Origin: Onthophagus taurus | Taxonomy: Eukaryota > Arthropoda > Insecta > Coleoptera > Scarabaeidae | Assembly: GCF_036711975.1 (NCBI RefSeq) | Contig: NC_091972.1 | Span: 17,551,001-17,615,000, forward strand | Direction: 5' to 3' | DNA: 64,000 bases | In this document: one piece after another, positions 44,381 through 55,639 of the stretch | Layout of the letters: each line of letters begins with the position of its first letter | How positions within the stretch are numbered: position 1 is the stretch's first letter | Notes under the pieces: model-generated | The model's database searches: none | The model's input: only the letters and a program-made list of their open reading frames with translations | Told to the model about the DNA's origin: nothing | Position numbers and translations under genes: made by a program

Positions 44381-45168
44381 TGTCACAAACTAGCTCTCGA
44401 GAACTTCTCGTTTCCCGTAGTGGGTTTCCTAGCTAGGTCCACGGAGCGGCTCGCGTACCCAACTGTCCACGCACTACCGTTTTCTTGATAGCTAGCAATG
44501 ACTGAGTTAGGGTTTGGCACACTGCATTCGTTCACTTGAAAGCAAACGGCAGTAATTTGAAATTAAGAATAAAAATAGATTGAAAGAAAACGAAATTTCA
44601 CTGCTAAAGAATAAGTTTGCTTTATTTTTGAACAAGAACGTATTATATTATATATAAAAAAAAACAACTGACAAAGGTTTTAAAAAGTAAAAATTACATG
44701 ACATAAGCTATTCAACAACATCATTACGAAATTTGCCGAGGTGGTTAGCAGGTTCAATGAGAAATCGGAAGTTTAAGATTTTAATAACGCTTACCCGTTT
44801 GTTAAAGTAAAATATTCATCGAAGAAAGAGAATCCAATTCAACGAATTTTATAACTAAATTGCTATAAGTTCAAATCGCACGACTCGAATTTAAAAACAC
44901 AACAAAAACTTTAATTTCCCGGTTTCGCCCGATGCTTTTCTGTTCCAATCCCGTAACCGACTCCCCGATTTTTTCTTCATTTCTTCCCTGCTCCATCTAC
45001 TCTAACTGCCACCTCGGCACATTCCTGCCAGAACCGCCTACGTAGTATTTAGTCTGGACCCTCGGTTCTCAAGACGCAACTTCGTAATTAAATTACAAAG
45101 TTCTGCCTGTATTGCGTTTTATTATTTTTTTTTAATCGCTTTCGAATCCCAAAATGCGGTTTGTTACA
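44381..45168 (-). repeat. 5' LTR of gypsy element 2
   Basis: 788 bp, same as the left LTR at every position compared. The PBS follows on the element strand at 44377-44360. Confidence 0.97.
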
Positions 45169-46090
45169 CATATATGTCCTCACTGCTTTTTGGTGCAAAT
45201 TTCTTTACTATCGACATAATAACATGACGCATTGTTTTGTATTGATAGAGTCTTCATATAGTTGTTTGCTAAATCCGAGTTTACTTGATTTCCAATTGTT
45301 TTAATGTATTCATTAAACTCTTCAGGTGTAACATCAATTTTGCTCTTCGTTTTCTTGTTTACCTTTAATTCATTATTTATTAATTGCCATACCTTCTTTT
45401 GCTTGTTTGGTTTGGTGCATTATAGATCTCATTTTCGTTTCGTAATTCATTTTTATATTTATTATAAATTCTGTATGCCTCATCTGTTTTTGTACATTGC
45501 GCAAGAATACTTAAAATTTTTATGCTGTTTATTCTATCCTTTATTCTTGTTGGTAAATATTGGTTGGAACGCGTACTAGATTGCAATGTAATTTCTCTTT
45601 TAGGACAACATTTAAGTTAAAGACGGATATTAAATGACGAAAACAGCATAGTAGGTGAGATCCAATCATTTTCGTTAAAGCAGTATCGGGATATTTCTGC
45701 ATTAAAACGGTAAGTGTTTTCATGATTCATGTTCCTACTTTTAATAACTTATTTGCTTACAGGAATCTCCTTCGGCGCACAAACAGCTCTAATAATTGTG
45801 CATAATGGTCCGACAGATGAAGATTGGTCGTTTGTGAATAGTATTGATCTTTGCTGCAATTTGTAATAATATTGTCAATACAAGAACGAGATGTTGATGT
45901 TTTTCTCGAAGTTTCGAAAAATACACAGTGTAAATTAAAACTCTCAGAAATGTCTTGCAGTTGCACAACTTCATACTTTCCCATGACTTGTACATTTATA
46001 TTAAAATCTCCCGCAATAAATACTTTTTTATCTCTAATTTCTTCTTCTATGTAACATATCTTGAAATCTGTCAAAAAATATTTCAAGATT
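45169..46090 (-). pseudogene. CR1/Jockey-like LINE, 5' half (right of gypsy element 2)
   Basis: The minus strand reads an endonuclease C-terminus: VFIAGDFNIN, then SRSCIDNIITN and LSDHYAQ (46040-45800), with an alternative frame showing a frameshift. Next come linker-like, lysine-rich frames up to the LTR border (RIKDRINSIK, EAYRIYNKYKNEL). The RT continues left of the gypsy element at 35190. It is decayed and inactive. Confidence 0.7.
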
Positions 46091-46177
46091 CCCTCCAGTT
46101 GAACGGTTTAGAGCGCATTTTGTAGTACAAGGTAGAATAATTGCGGCAGTGTTCAGTTTTCAGAGTGACCGTGTAAC

Positions 46178-46235
46178 GTCAAAAAATACTAATGAAGATT
46201 TTTTACTTCAATCTTCATCAGTATTTTTTGTCAGT
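46178..46235. repeat. Short hairpin of aatgaagatt repeats
   Basis: The stretches gtcaaaaaatactaatgaagat and atcttcatcagtattttttgtc are inverted around a short spacer (about 46178-46232). It lies just outside the Tc1-like left end. Confidence 0.75.
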
Positions 46236-46639
46236 CTCAGGAATGACAGATTAATGCATGTACAAGGAGTGAATATATCATGTACAATAAAGTCTACATA
46301 CAACGCAGAAAATCATAATATCTCAGCTCCTGAAATGTAATTCAATATCCACTCTGTTCAAAACCTAATTTATTGACGATTCCTTTAAATTAGTTCGCAA
46401 TATGTTCAGATATACATAACGGTCCACAATTGTTTTAACAAATACTACACCAGCCACCGACATACAACCCCATACCACTACACTTCCTCCACCATGCTTT
46501 ACTGTGGCTTTCAACTTTTTCTTTTTCATTTCTTCGTTTTTCTTTCTCCATACCTTTGCTATGCCATCATAGCCGAAAATATTGAACTTGCTTTCGCCCG
46601 AAAATACAATCGACTCTTTTTTTCGCATTACCTCTTTTA

Positions 46640-49600
46640 TTAGTATTGTCAGTGGGGCTCGGGAATACTGTCTAAGAATTAATGAAAGGAAAACTCAAAT
46701 GATCCTATTTGATCCTACTAAATTGAAAAAAATCTTTATCGACAGATTCTATCACATTTCGCTGGGAAATGTGCCTCTTCCTCTGAGTGGGTCTGTTAGG
46801 AACCTTGGCCTGATTATTGATGAGTCACTAAACTTTAGGGAACATGTTAATATGCTGTTGGAGCGGGCTTATGGCTCTCTGAGATTGATTTTCAGTAATC
46901 GACATTGCCTTGATAATTCTGTTAAAAAACTCTCTCGTCTTATCACATTTTAATTATTGTGATAACATTTATGGTTCATTTATTGACTCCCGCCATCAAC
47001 AGAAAATTCAAAAGCTCCAGAATTCCTGTGTCCGGCTGATCTTTGGGTTAAGAAAGTACGATCATGTCTCTTTTGCTTTTAAGAAACTTAAATGGATGAA
47101 TATAAAGTCGCGTCGGTATGTTCACAAAGCATGTTTTTATTATAAGATTATTACGGAGTGGAGCCCCCCTTATCTATTCGACAGAATTAACTTTAGAACG
47201 GACGTACACAATGTTAATATCCGGTTCAGGGGTAGGTTAACTCCTCCTTCCCATCGTTTGGAATTTTTTAAGAGATGCTTCTCATATCAAATTACATCTG
47301 TTTATAATAATCTTCCTAAACATTTAGTGGGTCTACCCTTGAACCGATTTAAGAAATCTTTGCGGGACTGGCTTTTGGGTGTGTGACTGTGGGTTTGTGC
47401 TTGGTGGCCTCGGGGGATGAGATTCTTGTATGATATCTTTTGGACACTCTATAGTATAGTATGTGTGGCTAACTATTGTGCATGTTCGACATTAGCCTAT
47501 GACGGTGCTCAGTTGTCATTGAATTTTTTTTAGTTTATTATTGTTTTTGATTTGGGTTTGAGTGGTAGAACAGGTGTTACCTGAACTCCGCCTAAATTCA
47601 GGCTTTAATGTATTTTATTTTACTTTAGCATGTACTTATCATTTTCTTTACCTTTGTACAGGGTGTCCCGTTAAGCGTACGGAGCGGCTGTATCTCAACA
47701 ACGGTAAGGCCTAGAGGTTTGGGAAAAAAATCTTTATAAGCAAAGTGGGCAAGAGAAATAGCTGGAAATTATTTTGAAGTTCGTAATTCGACCGCTAGGG
47801 GGCGTAACTGCCATAGAGAAACATAAAATTCCCGCTATCTCAGAAAGTTAGACGATGAGCTATAACTTTGACAACATCATTTAGTAGCTTGGATAATACC
47901 ACATCGCTTTTGTTTTGCAATATTTTTCATATCTGTCATAATATGGGAGGGGGAGGCCAATGCGTTTTCAAATGTTTACATTTTAATATCTCCTGGACCA
48001 TTCAACCGATTTGAATATTCTTGGTCTTGTTTGAAAGAGCATTTGATGCTCTTTTAAAAGATATTTTCAGTAAGACCGCTTGGTTTAAAACAAATAAGCT
48101 AGAGGGCGTTATCTGCAGCGGTTACATATTTTTGTGATTTTTGAAAAAAAGTTAAATGGAACGGTACTATTTACTTCACAGACCGTTAATCACCATAAAA
48201 TTTGCTAAATATTAGTGAAAACCGCATCTCGATATCTCCATCCATTCTCGAATTATAAAAGAAAATGTTAAAAATTCGTATATCTTAATCGGATCAAGTT
48301 ACCTTAGGAAGAGATAAGAGATAACAAAAATTTTATTATCTAGAACCTTCCTTCACACTTTATCCAAGCTTACAACTGCTTCAAAACTACCTTTTGAGGC
48401 GTGTTGAAAAGCCAACGGATCAATGAAACATCAACAATGATAATAAAACAAAATAAACCGAAACACTTAGAACAACTTAAATTTTTGGCAAAAATAGCTC
48501 ACTAATGTTCGAAATGTCTTACATAAACCTCGATGCATTTATTTAATCTAGTTTCGACGAAAAAAAAGCGCTGCTAAGTCTCTTCCCTGAACACGTTTTT
48601 ACTGGTATTTAGTGTTTTGTCATATTTTCCCTGGTTATTGGTTTTTCTTGAAAAGTCAGGTCATTTAGTCTACCCAATAGATAAAGGGGTGAAAGCAATG
48701 TGGGTTTTGCTCGAACCAAGAATGCATATTATGCAAGTTTACATCAGCTTGTGGACAGATGCTTCATGCATCCATAGCATTTGTGATAAAAGGTTTGGAT
48801 TTGCCCAAATCATATTTAAAAGTCAATGGTAATAGTTCAGTCTGTTATCATAATCGGTATCTGTTAAGGCCTGATGTAAAACAACGTGGTGGAGATATTA
48901 TTCTCTTGAGAACTCTTGTGGACAATTGTTTTCGGAGTTCCCAGATTATGTGGGATCACATTGCGCGCCAATATGATTTACGAATTCATAGAGACGTCTG
49001 AATGGGCTACACGTTGCCAGTTTTCCGTAATCGCTAAGTCAATCTTAAAAACACTTCTAGAGAAAAATGTCTTTCTTTGTCGTAATTGCATTGCACATTT
49101 TTGCCATGCAGTTGCATCGTATTCGAAACATTGAAAATAAATCATCATACGCTCTATCATACGCTTCTGCGTTAGTAAATGACATGTTTACAGTTACCAT
49201 GGTAATGTGATTTGTTTCTCTCGATGAGGTAACTGGATCCGATTGATGGCACTCGAGTTTTTAACATTTTCTTCTATAACTCGAGAACAGGTGGCGATAT
49301 CGAGATGCGGTTTTCACTAAAATTTAGCAAATTTTAAGGTGACTAAGGGTCTGTGAAGTAAATAGTATCGTTCCATTTAACATTTCTTCAAAAATCACAA
49401 AAATATGTAATCGCTGCAGATAACGTCCTCTAGCTCATTTGTTTTAAAGCAGACGGTCTTACTGAAAATATCTTTAAAAAGAGCATAAAATGCTCTTTCA
49501 AACAACACCGAAAACATTCAAATCGGTTGAATGGTCTAGGAGATATTAAAATGTAAACATATGAAAACGCATTGGCCTCCCCCTCCCTTATTATGACAGA

Positions 49601-49955
49601 TATGAGAAATATCGCAAAACAAAAGCGATGCGGTATTATCCAAGCTATTAAATGATGGTGTCAAAGTTATAGCTCATCGTCTAAGTTTCTGAGATAGCGG
49701 CAACTTTATGTTTCTCAATGGCAGTTACGCCCCTAGCGGTCGAATTACGAACTTCAAAATAATTTCCAGCTATTTCTCTTGGTCACTTTGCTTATAAGGA
49801 TTTTTTTCCCAAACCTCTTGGCCTTACCGTTCTAGAGATACAGCCGCTCCGTACGCTTAACGGGACATCCTGTATATGTATAATTTTTTTTTAAAGTTTG
49901 TACTTGCTTGATGAAGTCTGAATAAAGTTATTATTATTATTATTTATTTCGGATA
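46640..49955 (+). mobile_element. CR1/L2-like LINE 3' half, inserted in Tc1 and itself interrupted
   Basis: The plus strand encodes the RT C-terminal part: REYCLRINERKTQMILFDP, SVRNLGLIIDESLNF, KLQNSCVRLIFGLRKYDHVS and a final NNLPKHLVGLPLNRFKK segment ending with TGA near 47386. A frame change lies at about 46910. The 3' UTR continues to 47656, is interrupted by the palindromic element at 47659-49872, and resumes to an AATAAA and a (TTA)n tail at about 49921-49955. It is 5'-truncated. Confidence 0.8.
47659..49872. mobile_element. 2.2-kb palindromic element, CAGGGTGTCCCG ends, TA target
   Basis: The left end is cagggtgtcccgttaagcgt. The right end, reverse complemented, is caggatgtcccgttaagcgt. 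TA lies on both sides (47657-47658 and 49873-49874). Each arm is about 750 bp (47659-48360 and 49170-49872) with shared blocks such as gaagttcgtaattcgaccgc, tcggttgaatggtc and aaatatgtaa. The central ~850 bp (48360-49160) is unique and holds no recognised transposase; short plus-strand frames at 48617-49134 look like decayed coding sequence. Confidence 0.85.
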
Positions 49956-50352
49956 TAAACGGCTTTTTTCTTGGAACTCTACTGTTACTTGTGAATTATG
50001 ATATTTCGCACTGCATAAGGTATTCCTTTCCGTTTAGCTTCCATTGTTAGAGGTATTACTAATTACACTAATTTTGTTAGTATGCTGCTATAGCAACAAC
50101 GTTGGTATGAAATAAAACGCAAATTACATCAACTATGATGTTTATAAATAAAAAGTAGTGTCGTGTTATAGGTGTATGTAGACTTTTTTGAGTTACAAAT
50201 ATGATTATATTTTGTGTTTTTCAATATAAATAACAAGTTATACATTTTTATGTCAAATATTATAATAATATACACTTCTAATATCCTTCGTTTAAAAATT
50301 TCATTGAATTACATTTCAGGAGTTGAGATATTATGATTTTCTAGCACCACTG

Positions 50353-51469
50353 TATGTGTCATCTTAAATTTTCATAATATTTCAAACTTAAGAAGCATTG
50401 TAATTTCACCACGCAACAATAACTTTCACAATAACTTACATAAACCGTAGGTACAGTTTGTTTAACTCTTGTAACAAATCATTAAAAGTAGAAGCGTTTC
50501 GGTTCATTAAGAGTTACATAGTTAAATCTTGAGATTGTATTAGAAAAATGAATTGTAATTAAAATTCGCTTTCTCACCTTTGTTCGTACGTTTGCGGTCG
50601 GTTGAGAAGTAACGAAAGTTAATAATACACAACGTTCCGTATCGGTTTCGCTTTTAGTCGTCACCGCATGAAAGTTTTCCTCTCGGCATCTGTTTTAGCA
50701 ATTAATTGCTAGTCGTTTATGTACGGTGAGCAGCATTACAGTAAAGTAACCGTTTGAATTGTTTGTGTTGAGACTTTTACTTTCGCTGTGTACGAATAAT
50801 CTGTTCTTTAGATCTGGATCTAAACAAAGTCGTTAACACAAAACAAAAATGTGCCAAGAAAACTTTAAAAAAAATTAAGATAAAAATTGGTAGCTTTCCA
50901 GTTTGGAATTCGTTTAATTATAACGGTTACGAGGGCATTTATAAGTCGATCTTGGGTGGATTAACCGTTAAATGTCGTGCGGAACGGTTTCTATTTAACG
51001 AGAAAGTAAGCTTTATATCGATGCATATCGTATGTATGTTGTTATTTTCTAAACATTGAACATGTCGAGCGTTGATCGGTGTTAGTTGGGTTATTCTATT
51101 AGATTGTGGTTGAGTAGGTACGTCGAATACAAAAAGGAGTCGATATTCAAATGTAGTCACGTATTTACAGGTAAATATATTAACCAATACCCGATTCACG
51201 GTTTCACTTCGTTAGATTCGTTTTCTAACTTGCTACAATTTCTAATTTTCTGGAAGAATTTAAAACCGCGGTACAAAAAATAACATTTTTTTTCTGAGAC
51301 ATAAATTTCTCCGAAGTATTCACCACAAAGAATAAAAATACAATTCTTAAAAAAATGTTTAGAAATTTAGAATCTCTTCGGATCCAGATGGAAGTTGGAT
51401 TTTCTGCTCTTATTATAGAAAATCCACGATCCGTAAGTAATTAATAACTTTCAACTCCGAAGCGTATTT
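50353..51469. other. Intergenic, no gene recognised
   Basis: Mixed-composition single-copy-looking sequence between the Tc1 element and a promoter-like block. Several ORFs of 60-86 codons occur on both strands without recognisable motifs. Confidence 0.4.
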
Positions 51470-51850
51470 ACGTCGTCCTCGGTAATTTACAATCTTGGCG
51501 GGTCGTTTCACTTTCCTGAAGCGCCATTTAGCCGAGCGAAGGCGAATCAAACTACAATAGAAGCACCGCTCTTCCAAGTTTTCACTTTTCGTTCACGTCT
51601 ACGATCAATCTGCCTCTTCTGATCCCCGTCAGATCCTCCGAAACGATAGGACGTTGATCATTCCGTCTATAGTATAGTGAAATGAAGACGAAACGTGTTC
51701 ACGAGTTTTTGCTGCTTTAGTGAAAGTGCGGCGCCATCGCATTAACTACCAACTATTTTCGATACAATTTTCACGGTTAATCACCGTGTAATTTTCGTTC
51801 GAACGTTCGAGGTCGTCAGCGAAAGGTGCAAATTTAAGTTTTGTTTTTTA
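51470..51850 (+). promoter_or_regulatory. Possible promoter / non-coding first exon
   Basis: A GC- and CpG-richer island in AT-rich surroundings with no ORF and no repeat pairing. It ends in a plausible donor (cagcgaaag|gtgcaaat near 51830). It could be the 5' UTR exon of a plus-strand gene that continues beyond the window. This is inferred from composition and position only. Confidence 0.25.
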
Positions 51851-52063
51851 AAGCTATTTAAAAATTAAAAGGATGTAAAAAAAATTCTTTTTTAATTAAT
51901 TAATTAACTACAATTTTAATATTTATTTAAAATTTACAATTAGGAAAGTTAAGTTATGAATAATGTAACTTAGAAAAAATATTGTCAATAATGTAATAAA
52001 ATTATTGAAATAAAATTGTGTTTTTCTTGAACTCCATAGAACCTAAAAATGGAGTAGTATATA

Positions 52064-54142
52064 CAGGGTGATTCACATAAGAACCGACACAGAGCAGGGA
52101 CATGTAGAGGACAATAAATTAAGATGATTTAACGTAACTTACCTCTATACTAACGTAAGTTGTACACCTCAGGAGTTATAGGCCTTCAGAGTCGGCTCTT
52201 AAATTTTTAAAAAGTTCAATATCTTGGTAATACATTAAGCTAGAAAAACCAAATTTGGTATACGTTATGAGTGTACCACAGGTATTAATTGGTAGCAAGT
52301 TGAGACCAATTGAGGCATTTCAAAGGGTTGATTTCAAGGTGATGGTTCCCTAAATTTTGGCAGATTTTTTTAACCTTTTTGTGGATTTAATACATTATTA
52401 CCTCATTTCATGTGGAATTTAATTCTAAAACTTTTCTTACCCGTATTATTTTTTAAAAAACTTTGTCGTTTTCATAAAAAACGTAAATAACTAAAGACAC
52501 GTATTTCGTATGTTACTTAAAATAAGAGAAAATTTAATAGTTGGCTATGAAATTGTACGTCAAACTTGACGACAATGTTATAAAGTTATTTGACGACAAG
52601 GTTTTCTTCATCTTTTCTCCATCGCCTTTCATTCTTGAGTTATTATCGATTTTAACACTAAAAGTACCCAATTTTGACATTTTGGGGATTTTCTCTTTAT
52701 CACCTGAAAGTCATTATACCTAAACTAAATTTGTTTATGGATGATGTCTTCTTAGTTGACAATAAACAACTTATTCCTAAAAAACTTTTCTCCATCACTT
52801 TTCATCCTTGAGTTATGATCAATTTTAATACCAAAAGTACTCAATTTTGATATTTCGGTGATTTTCTCTTTATCATTAGAAAATCATTATAACTAAACCA
52901 AATCTGTTTATGAGTAATGTCCTTTTAGTTCATAATGAACAATTTATTTGAAGTATACTTTTCTCCATCACCTTTAACTTTTGAGTTATGATCTATTTTA
53001 ATACCAAAAGTACTAAATTTTAACATTTTGGTGATATTTTCTTTATCACTAGAAAATCGTTATACCTAAACTAAATTTGCTTATGGATGATGTTTTTTTA
53101 GTTCATAATAAACAATTTATTTCAAATAAACTTTTCACCATCACCTTTCATTATTGAGTTATGATCTATATTAATACCAAAAGTACTCAATTTTGACATT
53201 TTGGTGATTTTTTCTTTATCACTAGAAAATCATTATAACTAAACCAAATCTGTTTATGGATGATGTCTTTTTAGTTCATAATAAACAATTAATTTCAAAA
53301 AAACTTATCTCCATCACAATTAATTTTTGAGTAATGATCGATTTTGATAACAAAAGTACTCAATTTTGACATTATGGGGATTTTCTCTTTATCACTAGAA
53401 AATCATTACATCTAAACAAAATCTGTTTATCAATAATATCTTTTTAGTTCATAATAAACAATTTATTCCTAAAAAACTTTTCGTCATCATCTTTCATTCT
53501 TGAGTTATGATCGATTTTAAAACCAAAAGTACTTAATTTTGACATTTTGGGGATTTTCTCTTTATCACTAGAAAATTATTATGCCTAAACTAAATTGGTT
53601 TATGGATGATGTCTTTTTAGCTCATAATAAACAGTTTATTTCTCAAATTACGTACAATTTCACAGCCGACTACTGAATTTTCGATGATTTTAAGTAGCAT
53701 TAACAAGATATGCGTCTTTAGTTTTTTGATTTTTTTATGAAAACGGCAATGTTTTTTAAAAAATAGTAAGAGTAAAAAAAGTTTTAGAATTAAATTCCAC
53801 ATGAAATGAGGTAATAATGTATTAAATCCACAAAAAGGTTAAAAAAATCTGCCAAAATTTAGGGAACCATCACCTTTAATCAACCCTTTGAAATGCCTCA
53901 ATTGGTCTCAACTTGCTACCAATTAATACCCTCGGTACACTCATAACGTATACCAAATTTGGTTTTTCTAGCTTAATGTATTACGAAGATATTCATTGTT
54001 TTAAAAATTTAAGACCCAACTTTGAAGGCCTATAACTCCTCAGGGGTACAACTTGGTATAGAGATAAGTTGCGTTAAATCATCTTAATTTATTGTCCTCT
54101 ACATGTCCCTGCTCTGTGTCGGTTCTTATGTGAATCACCCTG
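52064..54142. mobile_element. 2.1-kb palindromic element with internal tandem repeats
   Basis: The left end cagggtgattcacataagaac and the right end, inverted, are identical; TA lies on both sides (52062-52063 and 54143-54144). Arms of roughly 480 bp (52064-52540 and 53650-54142) are near-perfect inverted copies. The interior is a tandem repeat. No transposase is present. Confidence 0.9.
52560..53645. repeat. ~174-bp tandem repeat, six copies
   Basis: The landmark tgagttatgatc (and variants) occurs at about 52634, 52809, 52983, 53155, 53329 and 53503. Each unit also carries ccaaaagtactcaattttgac, ctttatcactagaaaatc and ttcataataaacaattta. It fills the centre of the palindromic element 52064-54142. 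Confidence 0.9.
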
Positions 54143-54599
54143 TATGTTACCGTCAATCTGTATAATTCAGATATTCTATACAATGCCTAGGTAATGTATA
54201 AAATACCTGAGGTGTATTTCTGCAATGTATGAAATATTATGAAGATTATTGTTCCTTAGATACTTTACCTAGGTAATGTATACAATTCTTAGGGATTACA
54301 TAGAGTACCTGTTGGTCGACGGGCAATGTGTAAAATAAATAGATTTTGGTCTGTATTTATCAATTTTTACACATAATAAACTTTTTTATAATCTATAAGT
54401 TATTGTACAAAGAAAGGCACCTAGTACCTTTCTGTAACTATAGTAAAATCACAATTAAATTACACTAAACTTAAAATTTTTCTGGGTTAACTAACATAAT
54501 GTCATTTGCTTATAAGTAATCAAGTAATAAGTATTAAAAACTTTGGCAACTAAATAATTCTGTAAAAACAAGACGTAGATGTACTGGCCTCTCAGAATT

Positions 54600-54760
54600 G
54601 AGTAAGTAAAAAAATATAATTATTTGTTCTTACATGAGGAACTATTGTGACATTTTGAAGTGCATAAAATCTTACTTTTAAGACATGAACACTTTTTAGT
54701 GTCACAGTGTTTCTTGCAAGTACATTTAATAAATCCCTGACCTGTCCCCGTACATTGCAG
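54600..54760 (-). pseudogene. Cys-rich CXC-like domain remnant
   Basis: In one minus-strand frame the sequence reads GFIKCTCKKHCDTKKCSC, then LCTSKCHNS and a final SCKNK. The dense pattern C-x-C-x3-C-x4-C-x-C..C-x3-C-H resembles the CXC domains found at the ends of some DDE transposase or integrase-derived proteins. No start, no partner domain in frame and no intact ORF was found. Confidence 0.5.
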
Positions 54761-55057
54761 ATTCGCAACTGTAAGGAGCGTCGTTTCTTGATTAGGAACA
54801 TTTTCTTTTTTAAGTAGTTCTTGACGACAAACTGTAAACTGCTATCAGCCCCGGATCTTCAATTTCTTTTAAGCGGTGCAAAAACTGAAAAATGCCGCCC
54901 CCGCCCACTTATATTTATTTTTACCTTTATCATCTATATAATTTCAGCTATCAGATGTCCACTAATTGATTGACATTTGGACATAGCCTACATAGGCCTT
55001 CCGGAAATAATGCATCCATCGCTGTTCTTTCTGTTAAGCCTATTTATTTACAGATAT

Positions 55058-55615
55058 ATACACTGAGAGAAATAGATTGTACGAATCGTATTATGAAAAA
55101 ATATTATACATGCAGCAATTCATTGTACACCTATCCCCCGATTTACACGTTTTCGCTTTTACACGGTTTTTCAAATAAGTTTTTTTTTGTTTTTATCGCA
55201 CTCTACTAAATGCTACTGTGATTGAACACGTGCGCTGTGTACACATCTCACGGGGAATCCCGAGCTTATGTGCTGACTTAAAATATATTACATATTTTAA
55301 CCTGTCAATGCATTTTATTTTTATTTCTGTGTACACCTAAAAATATTGAAAAAAATCACAACTGTTAAATAGCAAAATTATGCATTTTCTGCAAGCTTTT
55401 CGATTTACACGGTTTTGAGTTGAAAATTTTTAATTTTCGATTTACACGTTTTTCTCAGGAACGTATCTACCGTGTAAATCGGGGGATAGGTGTATTATAT
55501 TCATTATATTTATATGCTTCAGTACAATCTCGTCTCGCTGTCACTAACGTGTTAAATATTATATTACCTTATAGTATATTTTTAGTGCATAGTACAATCC
55601 ATTTCTCTCAGTGTA
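55058..55615. mobile_element. MITE with CACTGAGAGAAAT ends, containing a second MITE
   Basis: Outer inverted ends are cactgagagaaatagattgtac and gtacaatccatttctctcagtg, flanked by TA. An inner element at 55128-55493 has ends cacctatcccccgatttacac and gtgtaaatcgggggataggtg, also flanked by TA (366 bp). The outer element is interrupted by the inner one, so the inner is younger. A perfect 20-bp palindrome (tgtaggatatatatcctaca) follows at about 55627. Confidence 0.85.
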
Positions 55616-55639
55616 GACATGAACGTGTAGGATATATAT

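Larger units (their letters stand above)
35191..45168 (-). mobile_element. Ty3/gypsy LTR retrotransposon 2 with macrodomain pol (young, full length)
   Basis: 9,978 bp, transcribed from the minus strand. The two 788-bp LTRs are identical in my base-by-base comparison. A 4-bp target duplication CATA is present at 35187-35190 and 45169-45172. The PBS next to the 5' LTR (44377-44360, reading TGGTGTCAGGTGTGG) fits a tRNA-Leu 3' end. A purine tract abuts the 3' LTR (35994-35979). Gag and pol are uninterrupted, with pol in the -1 frame and open through the gag stop. A third, env-like region follows pol. It is inserted in a LINE. Identical LTRs mean it transposed very recently. Confidence 0.97.
46301..50352 (-). 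mobile_element. Tc1-like element, split by a LINE
   Basis: The right end, reverse complemented, reads CAGTGGTGCTAGAAAATC followed by an ATAATATCTCAACTCC stretch and abuts TA at 50353. The left end at 46301 is a decayed copy sharing agaaaatcataatatctca and ctcctgaaatgtaattcaat, next to TA at 46299. On the minus strand the transposase shows a VPRKKPFISEIN motif near 49960-50000 and, left of the LINE, IVFSGESKFNIFGYDG and TVKHGGGSVVVWGCM (46628-46365), with G in place of the catalytic D of the usual FSDESKFN. The copy is dead. Confidence 0.8.

Noticed and set aside
52560..53645. CRISPR-like array
   Set aside because: The units are ~174 bp, diverged and contiguous with no unique spacers; this is a tandem repeat in eukaryotic DNA.
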